In this document: piece by piece, positions 1 to 6,370 of the stretch
Numbering within the stretch: the first letter of the stretch is position 1
Layout: each line of letters opens with the position of its first letter
NCBI GenBank assembly: GCA_039591075.1
Contig: JBDHEI010000093.1
Coordinates: forward strand, 1-8,031
DNA from: JAOTVV01 sp039591075
GTDB taxonomy: Bacteria > Gemmatimonadota > Gemmatimonadetes > Gemmatimonadales > GWC2-71-9
Reading direction: 5' to 3'
DNA length: 8,031 bases
Translations under genes and position numbers: made by a program
Notes under the pieces: model-generated
What the model saw: the letters and a program-made list of their open reading frames with translations, nothing else
Databases searched by the model: none
What the model was told of the DNA's origin: nothing

Positions 1-2438
1 GGTGAAGCCAACAATGGCAGAAAACCGATCGCGATCACGATCGCGTTTCGTGCGATCGCACGTGCCGGCTCCGCGAACATCTGGCCCACCGTCAACCGCC
101 AGCTACGGGTCTCCCGCTGAATCGCGCGTGCCCGTTGCAGAAAGTGGATCGCGAAATCCACAGAAAGCCCCAGCGTGAGCGCACTGAGCACCGCAACGGG
201 CATGTCGTAGTCCTTGCCCACGAGACCAATGAGCCCGTAGATGAATCCGATCGTGACCGACAACGGGAGCATCGCGAGCAGGGCGAACCAGACCGACCGG
301 AACAACACGAGCATCATGAGGAACACGATCACGAAGCTGCCCAACAACGCCCGCAGCATCCCGCTCACCATATCGTTCTGCCACACGACGTTGAGGTAGG
401 TGAGGCCGGCCCAGCCCACCGTGATCCCCTCGGGCGGCGGCTGTGCTTCCAAGTAGCGGTCCACCCGCTCGGTCACCCTGCGCATGTCCTGGTTGTCCCC
501 GCTCTTGAGCTGCAGCCAAATGTTGGCCGCGCGATAGTCAGGGGTCACGAAGTGCCAGAGGTCTTGCGGTCGGTGAGACGACTGGTAGCTCAGCAGCGTT
601 TGGGCCACGCCGCCCGAGGTGGGCGGGATCGTGAAGAACTCGGGATCGCCCTCACGAAGCTCCCGATGCACCGTCTTCACGACATCCGTGAGCGCATTGG
701 ACTTGCCGACCAGCTCGGAGCGCTGCAATTCCGTCTGCAGCCCGCCGATGAACTCGAGCGCTGCCGGCGTCAGGAAGAACTTGCCCGCAGCTTCGGCATC
801 CTCCAACCGCACCACCACCTCGTCCCACAACTCCGCCTCCTCATCTCCTGCCGCGTCGAGTTCGTCCAATACGGCGTCGATGAGGGCCGTGATGTGGCCG
901 CCTGTCTCTACCGTCGCGACCGATTCATGCAGTTCGCGCCACCGGGCGCTCACATCGACCTGCCCGCGAGCCGCCGCATCGGTCAAGAATTCCTCGATCG
1001 CGCCCGCAAGCATATGTGAGTCGCCTGTGTCCGCGACCTGTTCGAGCACGAGAAACGCGTTGTAGGTGCCGCCGAAGTGTGCGTTCAGGACGCGATCCGC
1101 CACTCGGATGCGGTGGTCGGGACGAAACCAACGGACCGGATTGTCGTTGATCTGAATCCGCGTGATGCCAAAGGCGCTGATCGCCACAACGATGAGCGTG
1201 ATGCTCACGATGATCTTGGCGCCGGACAGCGTGCCGGGACCAAGACGCCCAAGCAGTCGTGCGAGAAATCCGCCGTCATCCCCGCTCCGGTCCCCCCGGC
1301 CGAGCTTGGCGATGCGCGCATCGCTCAACAGCGCGATGTACGCTGGAATGAACGTGATGGTGAGCACGAACGCCAGCAGGATTCCGATGGCGACGAACAC
1401 GCCAAACACGCGGACCGGCGGGATCGGCGCGAACGCGAGCGACGCGAACCCTGCGGCGGAGGTCAGCGACGTATAGAGCATCGGCGTGAATAGGCTTTCC
1501 ATCACACGGCCAACGGTCTTCAAGCGATCGCCGATGCGCGGGTACAGGTCCGCGAACTCGCTGAGAATGTGGACGGAGTCGACGACGGCTATGGGCATCA
1601 GGAAGATCGGAATCATCGAGCTCATGATGTGTACGGTGAATCCCATGCCGATCAGCAGACCCATCGTCGCAATCACTGTCACCATCGCAACGATCATCGG
1701 CGCGACGACCAGAAGAACGCTGCGGAAGAAGAACCACATGAGGAGAAAGACCAACAGGCCGGCCAGCGGGGCGACAAGCCCCATCTGCTTGAACATCTCG
1801 ACACCAAACGTATCCTCGGCGACGGGCAGCCCCGTTATGAAATACTCCTCGGCGCCGTCGAACCCAGCGACAATTTCCTCGATCTCAGTCGCAACACGAT
1901 GACTCGCTCGCTTCTCCTCAATGGGGACGTAGATCCCCACCGCCTTACCGTCCTCACTGAGGAGCGTACCGTCGATCATGGGAAGCCGCGCGGCCGCAGC
2001 ACGAATGGCGCGCGCCCCTTCCCGCGTGGCCGGCGGACGGTCCATCAACCAGTCAAAGCGCACCACCCCAAGGCCGCCCTGAGATATGTTGTCGACCGTC
2101 GAGATCGAAAGGAGGTCTTGCCGGATGACGCCATCGATCTGGGCGATTGCGCGTGTGAGTTCGTGAATCCGTCCGAGCGACGCTGGATTGAACACGCCGT
2201 CGGGGTCCTGTTCATTGACGACGCCAACTATGATCATGTCATACAGCGTGAAACTCTGTTTGACCTGATCGTGAAAGACGCGCGCAGCCTGGTCGGCTGG
2301 GAGCATGTTTTCCGGATCGGTGTCGATCACGATCCGCGGAATCTGGCTCCCGAGCGCAAGAACGAGCCCGGCCACGGCGAGCATGATGGTCCGAGGGTGC
2401 TGGATAGACCAAGCGACCAAGTTCTGGTGAAGGTTCAT
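1..2438 (-). CDS. RND-superfamily exporter (MMPL/HAE3-like), C-terminus cut by window edge
   Basis: I translated 812 uninterrupted codons from ATG at 2438 to the left edge. The layout is that of an RND pump: a first helix at about residues 17-34, a large periplasmic loop (35-215), helices at about 217-372, a second half starting with a helix at about 406-424, a second loop (425-690), then helices from about 690 onward. Each half has an acidic residue in a central helix (PIAVVDSVHIL near 282-292 and LSVDFAIHFL near 758-767), as expected for proton-driven HAE3/MMPL exporters. These move hydrophobic or amphiphilic compounds such as lipids or hopanoids across the inner membrane; the substrate here is unknown. 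The start is fixed by an in-frame TAA four codons upstream of the ATG. No clear Shine-Dalgarno is present. Family assignment is confident; substrate is not. There is no sequence link to mercury, and it may be unrelated to the mer operon. Confidence 0.93.
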   Translation of the reverse strand, partial: MNLHQNLVAWSIQHPRTIMLAVAGLVLALGSQIPRIVIDTDPENMLPADQAARVFHDQVKQSFTLYDMIIVGVVNEQDPDGVFNPASLGRIHELTRAIAQIDGVIRQDLLSISTVDNISQGGLGVVRFDWLMDRPPATREGARAIRAAAARLPMIDGTLLSEDGKAVGIYVPIEEKRASHRVATEIEEIVAGFDGAEEYFITGLPVAEDTFGVEMFKQMGLVAPLAGLLVFLLMWFFFRSVLLVVAPMIVAMVTVIATMGLLIGMGFTVHIMSSMIPIFLMPIAVVDSVHILSEFADLYPRIGDRLKTVGRVMESLFTPMLYTSLTSAAGFASLAFAPIPPVRVFGVFVAIGILLAFVLTITFIPAYIALLSDARIAKLGRGDRSGDDGGFLARLLGRLGPGTLSGAKIIVSITLIVVAISAFGITRIQINDNPVRWFRPDHRIRVADRVLNAHFGGTYNAFLVLEQVADTGDSHMLAGAIEEFLTDAAARGQVDVSARWRELHESVATVETGGHITALIDAVLDELDAAGDEEAELWDEVVVRLEDAEAAGKFFLTPAALEFIGGLQTELQRSELVGKSNALTDVVKTVHRELREGDPEFFTIPPTSGGVAQTLLSYQSSHRPQDLWHFVTPDYRAANIWLQLKSGDNQDMRRVTERVDRYLEAQPPPEGITVGWAGLTYLNVVWQNDMVSGMLRALLGSFVIVFLMMLVLFRSVWFALLAMLPLSVTIGFIYGLIGLVGKDYDMPVAVLSALTLGLSVDFAIHFLQRARAIQRETRSWRLTVGQMFAEPARAIARNAIVIAIGFLPLLAS

Positions 2439-2563
2439 TGGGCTAGCCTGTTAGCGTCGGCGTAGGCCGGTTGGGAATCGCGCCGCGGTTCTGGCGACAG
2501 GTCGGGCGTACTCGTCATGTTTGAGGTTGGGCCAGAGCACTGAGCCCCGGCTTCATGGGCCGG

Positions 2564-3154
2564 TCAAATCCAGCCGAAACGTATGAGCGACGTATTCACC
2601 CGCCAGGCGAACAGTCCCACCAGTGCGATGAGGACAACCGTCAGGCCCGCACTAAACCTTCCGTAAACTTGCATCCCAAGGATGATAGTCACGATCACGA
2701 GGAACAGACAGACCGTGGCAAGTCGTTTCCGGAGCGCCCTGAGAGGCCTCACCCGCCCCGGCAGATCCTCCGGTGGCGGTGCATCCGGCTGTGCCTCTGC
2801 CAGGATGGCGTCGATACTCGGCTGTAGCCGAAGATGCACAAACGAGAGCAGTCCCATCAGACCGAAGAGCAATAGCGTCTTGACCAGCAGCACCCAGTTG
2901 CTCCACAGCGCCGTGAGACCCAGCGGACCTACGATGAGTAACAACACACCTGTGACCAGCACCGTTCCCTGAAACGCGAAGCAGCGAGTCGCCCCACGCC
3001 GAATGATATTCTCCATGTACCGGTCGGCGTCGTAGCTGAACGATGAACCGAGCTGCGCACGCTCGTTGACAACGATGAGGTTGAACAACGGTACCGACAT
3101 GAAAACGAACGCCATCACGTGCAGGAATCTCAGAACTGGATAGAGGCTCTCCAT
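2564..3154 (-). CDS. Five-helix integral membrane protein of unknown function
   Basis: 196 residues, from ATG at 3154 preceded by GGAG six bases away, to TGA at 2564-2566. Hydrophobic segments lie at about residues 8-30, 58-78, 85-107, 143-163 and 168-186, separated by a charged stretch (40-56) and a Pro/Asp/Glu-rich cytoplasmic-type linker (120-140). The start LYPVLRFLHVMAFVFMSVP, with a His in helix 1, recalls DUF2269/CopD-like small membrane proteins that may bind haem or metal through helix histidines. That resemblance is by eye only. It lies 125 bp upstream of the RND exporter on the same strand, so the two may be co-transcribed and this could be an accessory of the pump. I cannot name a function. 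Confidence 0.85.
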   Translation of the reverse strand: MESLYPVLRFLHVMAFVFMSVPLFNLIVVNERAQLGSSFSYDADRYMENIIRRGATRCFAFQGTVLVTGVLLLIVGPLGLTALWSNWVLLVKTLLLFGLMGLLSFVHLRLQPSIDAILAEAQPDAPPPEDLPGRVRPLRALRKRLATVCLFLVIVTIILGMQVYGRFSAGLTVVLIALVGLFAWRVNTSLIRFGWI

Positions 3155-3394
3155 TTTAGGCTCCGTTGCTCGTGGTTGACCGCAAGAACGGGATAACCCT
3201 ACCAGCCAAAGTCATCGACGGATCATGCGTCGGACAGCTTCGCGAAGCACTCCGGGCAGATCCCAGGGACGGCGAAGTGGTGTTCCGAGGGATGGTCCTA
3301 GCCACAGGTTCACATTTCGCGTTGACACGACCTTTCATCTGTTTCCAGCGGTCGCGCGGCGGGGCCGAAAAGGCCACCGGTGCCCACCTCTCCC

Positions 3395-3640
3395 TTACTT
3401 GGCGGTCTCAACGGCCACTACTGGCCACCATGGCGCCGGCCCCCAGTTGCTGCTCCACCAGGCCAAGAGGTCACGGGCAGCGAAGCACTTGTCGGACCAG
3501 TCGTTCTCCACGAGTCCACCACCTGGAGGTACCAGCTGGCCGAACCCTCTTGCTATGCCCTCCCCCCTCGCCGAACCACATACGGCTAGCGAAACAAGGC
3601 CGGGAAAAAGCAGCGTCAGAGGGAGCAACATGCGTCGCAT
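3395..3640 (-). CDS. Small Trp-rich protein with signal peptide, function unknown
   Basis: 81 residues, chosen from ATG at 3640 because AAGGAGG sits five bases upstream; a longer in-frame start at 3661 has no such site. Residues 1-25 look like a Sec signal peptide (MRRM, then a Leu/Val-rich core, then CGSARGE). LAVC at 18-21 resembles a lipobox, but Val before Cys is unfavourable, so cleavage near GSA-RG is more likely. The mature part is short and has six Trp in its C-terminal half (DWSDKCF, WWSSNWGPAPWWP) and one Cys at 52. Stop is TAA at 3395-3397. The excellent ribosome binding site and signal peptide support a real gene; the size and lack of a recognised family keep confidence moderate. 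It lies downstream of the merB remnant on the same strand, so it might be the last gene of the mer transcript. The roughly 240 bp between it and 3154 show no gene. Confidence 0.5.
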   Translation of the reverse strand: MRRMLLPLTLLFPGLVSLAVCGSARGEGIARGFGQLVPPGGGLVENDWSDKCFAARDLLAWWSSNWGPAPWWPVVAVETAK

Positions 3641-3911
3641 GATGCCCTCCTTGGATGGCAATGGCGGAAGCTACGGGCCGTGTCCCGTGAGAAACAGCGA
3701 GGGAGCTGTCGGAAATACTCGCAACCCCAATCAGCGTGCGGTGAACGTCTCGCCCTCAGGCGCAAGATCTGGGACATCCGTGGGAGTTTCGGCCAAAAGG
3801 CCCTGTGGTTCTCCGTAGCCGTCCTACGACCCCTCACCACCAACGTCCTCCCCTCGTCATCCCTCGGCAACGCCACGGGCGTCACCTGCCCTCTCGGCCA
3901 GATGGTCTTGA
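3641..3911 (-). other. Non-coding or decayed segment between merB remnant and small secreted gene
   Basis: No frame here can be assigned to a known protein. This is where the C-terminal half of merB should lie if the gene were whole, but no frame shows the second active-site Cys or the FF/HP-type motifs of MerB. One minus frame stays open from the merB remnant and reads, from about 3985 to 3890, a short segment that could form a membrane helix (WSAEQVGLLMAGVVAVGNLI). Another minus frame holds a short acidic stretch (LLAETPTDVPDLAPEG) before a TGA. Neither has a convincing start. Decayed sequence is the likely explanation. Confidence 0.4.
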
Positions 3912-4382
3912 TCAGATTTCCCACGGCGACCACACCCGCCATGAGCAAACCCACCTGCTCGGCGCTCCAGCCGTGGGGCGGACCGTGGCCTTGGCCTGCG
4001 GGCACGTGGGCTCGACGTCTGCCGAGGCACCGAGCACCTCGGGGATGAACAGCGCATCCCAGGCGCACCAGGTGTAGAGCGCTCGTGCCATCGACGACAA
4101 AGCGGTGGGACATCGGGACCACCGCCAGACCGCCAAAGCCGACTACCCGGCCGGCATCGTCGCAGAACACCAGGCCCTTGAGGCCGCCCTCGTCGAGGAG
4201 CGCTGCCACCTCGGGCCTGGCAAGACCCAGCATTTCACCGAGCTTCTCGGCTCCCCGCGCGCCAGCTGGCGGTAGAGCGCGACTGCGAGGCGCTGCTCGG
4301 CCTCGGTGAGGTCGGGGAGCGCACCTGAGAGTGGCGCGAACAGCTTCTCGAAGTCTGGGAGGTGCCGGGTGATTCTCTCGAT
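3912..4382 (-). pseudogene. merB: Broken organomercurial (alkylmercury) lyase gene, merB remnant
   Basis: MerB cleaves carbon-mercury bonds and releases Hg(II) for MerA. Three frames together spell its N-terminal half: (1) ITRHLPDFEKLFAPLSGALP and on to RQLARGEP, about 4373-4250; (2) EKLGEMLGLARPEVAALLDE, then VVGFGGLAVVPMSHRFVVDG, about 4248-4087; (3) ALYTWCAWDALFIPEVLG, about 4083-4029. The last block holds the WCAWD motif with the first catalytic Cys and the Asp of MerB. The first break at about 4249 fits a net one-base loss; the second at about 4085 (GGCACGAGC) fits a one-base gain. Similarity ends after ADVEPTCP near 4000 and the C-terminal half, with the second catalytic Cys, is missing. 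No ATG/GTG/TTG suits the start: GGGGAGGA is followed by ATC codons. It begins about 26 bp after merA, in the expected operon position. Assembly or sequencing indels could explain the frameshifts but not the absent C-terminus. Confidence 0.82.
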
Positions 4383-4408
4383 TCCTCCCCGGCGCGTTTC
4401 GTCGCCCG

Positions 4409-5785
4409 CTACTTGGCCGCCCTGGCCGCCGACTTGACCATCTCGCTGAGCGTGGGATGCACGTGGATCGACTTGCTGATCCGCTCGATGCTCCCCCGCG
4501 CGTACATTGCCGCCACGGCCTCGTGCAGCAGGTCGTCGCCGTGCGGCGCCAGAATGTGAAAGCCCAGGATCTCCCCGTCCTTGGCGTTCACCACCGCCTT
4601 GAGCCGCCCGCGGCGGTTGCCGATCGCCAAGGCCCGTGCGCCGTCCGCGGGCACCGACCCGACGGCCACGTCGTAGCCGCGACTGCGGGCCTGGTGCTCG
4701 GTGAGGCCTACCGCCGCCAGAGTGGGGTCACTGAAGATGGCCCGCGGTACCACTCGGTAGTCGACGCTGCGGTCTGCGCCCTTCACAGCGTTGAGCGCCG
4801 CCATCGGGCCATCGTATGTGGCCACGTGCGTGAACATCCAGCCACCCTTGACGTCGCCGATCGCCCATATGTGCGGCTGGCTGGTTTTCAGTTCCTCATC
4901 CACGCGGATGAAGCCTTTCCCCTCGGTCTCCACTCCCGCCGCCGGCAGATCCAGCCCATCGGTGTTCCCGATGCGGCCCGTCGCCACGAGCAGCGCGTCG
5001 GCACGGAACTCGCGCTCGGCACCCTCAATGAGCGCCACGACCACCGTGGCGTTACCCTCGGGTCGTACTGAGCTCACCGCGGCGCCCGTGTGCACCTCGA
5101 CAGCCTCCTCGCGCAGATAGTCCTGCAGCAGATCGCTCAGCTCTGAATCCTCGCCCGGAGCGAGGTGGGGGTTGCGGCCCAGTAATGTCACCCGAGAGCC
5201 GAAGCGGGCGTACATCTGGGCGAACTCGATGCCGACGTAACCCCCGCCGATCACGATGAGGCTCGACGGGAGGCGGTCGAGCTCGAGGGCCGACCGATTG
5301 GTCAGGTAGTCCACCGTCTCCAGCCCCGGGATCGCAGGCTCGGCACGGCGTGCGCCGGTGGCGATGATCGCCTTCCCAAAGCTCAATCGGCGGTCACCGG
5401 TGTCGACCTCGTGCGCGCTCACGAACCGCGCCTCCGCGGGCACGAAGTCGATCGCGTCCTGCCGCTGGCGCAGCGCACCGTGGATGGATTCCACGATCCC
5501 CTGCACGATTCCGTCCTTGCGCGCGACCGCCCGGTCGAGGTGGAAGCGGACGGGGCCCTCGACCTCGACGCCGAACTCGGCTGCCCGCCGGGCAACCAGG
5601 TGCATCACCTCCGCCGACCGCAACAGGGTCTTGGTGGGGACGCATCCTTCGTTCACTCAGGTGCCGCCAACCGCGGCCTGCTCGACGAGTGCCACGCGGG
5701 CCCCGAGGTTGGCCGCCATATGGGCGGCCGGTAGGCCTCCCTGGCCGGCGCCGATCACGATCACATCGTAGTCGTATCTGGGCAT
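4409..5785 (-). CDS. merA: MerA-like mercuric reductase (FAD disulfide oxidoreductase), probable selenoprotein with UGA at codon 43
   Basis: Reduces Hg(II) to Hg(0) in the cytoplasm with NAD(P)H. ATG at 5785 has AAGGA six bases upstream and gives 458 residues if the TGA at codon 43 is read through. Residues 8-17 (VIVIGAGQGG) are the FAD-binding Rossmann motif. Residues 41-48 read GT-(TGA)-VNEGC, where the family has the redox pair CxxxxC. IGGGYVG at about 179-185 is the NAD(P)H site, ATGR is near 268, IGD near 309 is the second FAD contact, and HVHPTLSE at 441-448 is the dimer-interface His-Pro motif. There is no N-terminal HMA domain and no C-terminal vicinal Cys pair (it ends SAARAAK), so it belongs to the compact MerA-like/RclA-like branch rather than the Tn501 type; the operon context argues for mercury. 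Without readthrough, a caller would start at GTG 5656 (415 aa), which lacks the FAD motif and cannot be a functional flavoenzyme. A nonsense mutation is the alternative. Confidence 0.88.
5606..5636 (-). promoter_or_regulatory. Candidate SECIS stem-loop downstream of the merA TGA (weak)
   Basis: In the mRNA sense, 23 nt after the TGA codon begins a two-part hairpin: lower stem CACC/GGTG, an internal loop (AA against GGCGGA), upper stem GACC/GGTC, and a 7-nt loop CTGTTGC. The apical loop starts 30 nt after the TGA, inside the range usual for bacterial SECIS elements. The pairing is short, and the first two loop bases lack the G often seen, so this is much weaker than the merP element. Folding was done by eye. 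Confidence 0.35.
5657..5659 (-). other. In-frame TGA at the first redox cysteine of MerA, probable selenocysteine codon
   Basis: The codon lies in GGC ACC TGA GTG AAC GAA GGA TGC. Family proteins have Cys here (GGTCVNEGC or close variants). The reading frame continues for 415 residues without another stop, and the upstream 42 codons encode a perfect FAD-binding start, so the gene is one unit interrupted only here. The second redox Cys (codon 48, TGC) is kept. Reading TGA as Sec would give a selenenyl-sulfide (Sec-Cys) active site. Confidence 0.78.
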
Positions 5786-5816
5786 GTGGTATCCTTCCCG
5801 TCAGACTCGAGATTCT

Positions 5817-5961
5817 GGGGTCAGATTCCCCCGCGTGCAGCTATTAGCCCTAACCCGTCCCACCACCTGCCCCCACCTCGGGAGAGACAGCGTATGGTGA
5901 AGCTGGTCATCGACACACTCCTCTCGAGTTCGTTCAGTCAGTTGTGCTGGGGTCTGACCCC
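5817..5961. repeat. Inverted pair of GGGGTCAGA-type palindromes (REP/REPIN-like) around the merP-merA spacer
   Basis: 5949-5961 is a near-perfect palindrome, GGGGTC-T-GACCCC. 5817-5831 reads GGGGTCAGATTCCCC, an imperfect copy in the opposite orientation; both read GGGGTCAGA when viewed outward from their own strand. They bracket about 117 bp that contain no gene. The right palindrome encodes G-V-R-P near the C-terminus of merP, so the end of merP seems to be borrowed from the repeat. Palindromes of this sort are often dispersed repeats mobilised by REP-associated transposases, but no transposase is present here. Whether it is repeated elsewhere in the genome cannot be seen from this window. 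Confidence 0.5.
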
Positions 5962-6354
5962 GGCTTCGGTCCTCTCGCCGGTCTCCTCCCCATCCACCGC
6001 TGTCGCCTCGACCTGTGCCGCAAACCCCGTCATCCGCTCCAGCTCGGCGATGAATGCCTCGGGTGTGGTGAGCTGGGGGTCGTAGGTCACGACCGCCTTC
6101 CCCGTCTCGTACGAGACGTCGGCCTGCCGCACCCCGGAAACACGCTGCAAGACCACACGGGCCGTTGTGGCGCAGTTCACTCACGTCATCCCACTCACGG
6201 CGAGCGTGACCGTGCTCATCCCCGGGATCGCCGCGTGTGTGGCGGCCATGGCGTGGCCGTGCCCGGGCATGCTCTCGTGGTCGTGCCGCGGGAGCTGGGT
6301 CAGCACGACGACGCCCACGACGCCCGTGAGCGCCGCCCACTCGAGTTTCTTCAT
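5938..6354 (-). CDS. merP: MerP-like membrane-anchored HMA mercury-binding protein, probable selenoprotein with UGA at codon 58
   Basis: Binds Hg(II) outside the membrane and passes it to MerT. ATG at 6354 has GGAGG eight bases upstream and gives 138 residues with readthrough of TGA at codon 58. Residues 1-22 contain one hydrophobic segment (WAALTGVVGVVVLTQL), an anchor or signal. Residues 23-41 are His-rich (HDHESMPGHGHAMAATH), a possible extra metal-loading segment. The HMA domain runs from about 48 to 118: it begins STVTLAVSGMT, then TGA, then VNCA, so the canonical GMTCxxC has TGA at the first Cys and keeps the second (C61). The domain then continues with RVVLQRVSGVRQADVSYETGKAVVTYD-type sequence, an intact ferredoxin-like fold. 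The C-terminal tail from about 119 is charged and ends in a palindromic repeat. A caller would start at GTG 6180 (80 aa), losing the metal motif. It lies 16 bp after merT. Some anchored HMA proteins belong to other metal systems; the mer context makes MerP best. Confidence 0.87.
6145..6175 (-). promoter_or_regulatory. Strong SECIS-like stem-loop just downstream of the merP TGA
   Basis: In the mRNA sense, starting 5 nt after TGA: lower stem CTGC pairs with GCAG; middle stem GCCACA pairs with TGTGGT (one G-U pair); then a single bulged A on the 5' side; then CG/CG closing a GCC loop. A 3-nt CTT bulge sits on the 3' side between the lower and middle stems. That is twelve base pairs in a 31-nt element. 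The apical loop begins with G and starts 18 nt after the TGA, matching the general bacterial SECIS layout (hairpin inside the coding region, short loop with an early G, bulge below the loop). It is coding sequence as well, so some pairing could be chance, but the length is striking. Confidence 0.65.
6181..6183 (-). other. In-frame TGA at the first cysteine of the GMTCxxC motif, probable selenocysteine codon
   Basis: The codon lies in AGT GGG ATG ACG TGA GTG AAC TGC GCC. In HMA domains the residue after GMT/GMS/GMH is almost always a metal-binding Cys. Flanking codons on both sides match the family in the same frame, and no other stop interrupts the gene. A Sec-x-x-Cys site would bind soft Hg(II) through selenolate plus thiolate. 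Confidence 0.82.
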
Positions 6355-6370
6355 GGCTGCTGCCTCCGGC

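Noticed and set aside
135..1019. Long plus-strand open frame antisense to the RND gene
   Set aside because: Rich in His/Arg/Glu/Asp repeats as expected for the antisense of a GC-rich membrane-protein gene; the minus-strand RND frame is continuous and clearly a family member.
2547..2563. CCGGC/GCCGG hairpin just after the 196-residue gene, considered as a terminator
   Set aside because: Five-base-pair stem with no following T-run on either strand; probably chance in GC-rich DNA.
3363..3375. GGCC-GAAAA-GGCC hairpin, and a similar GGCC-AAAA-GGCC at 3791-3802, considered as terminators
   Set aside because: Only four base pairs, no T-run, and they cannot be extended; similarity of the two is probably chance.
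3166..3642. Plus-strand open frame of 158 codons opposite the small secreted gene
   Set aside because: No ribosome binding site, low-complexity Arg/Pro/Ser composition, no recognisable domain, and a better-supported minus-strand gene overlaps it.
4457..5071. Plus-strand open frame antisense to merA
   Set aside because: Shadow of the conserved reductase; no start signal and no family-like motif.
4409..6354. General reassignment of TGA (for example to Trp, Gly or Cys) in this organism
   Set aside because: TGA ends the 196-residue membrane protein, the thioredoxin-like gene and merP at sensible places, while Trp uses TGG and other Cys use TGC/TGT. Only the two motif positions carry in-frame TGA.
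4409..6354. merA and merP as ordinary pseudogenes
   Set aside because: Not excluded, and the damaged merB nearby makes it worth stating. However, both genes have good ribosome binding sites, full-length frames and a single TGA each, exactly at the motif Cys, which is a poor fit to random decay.
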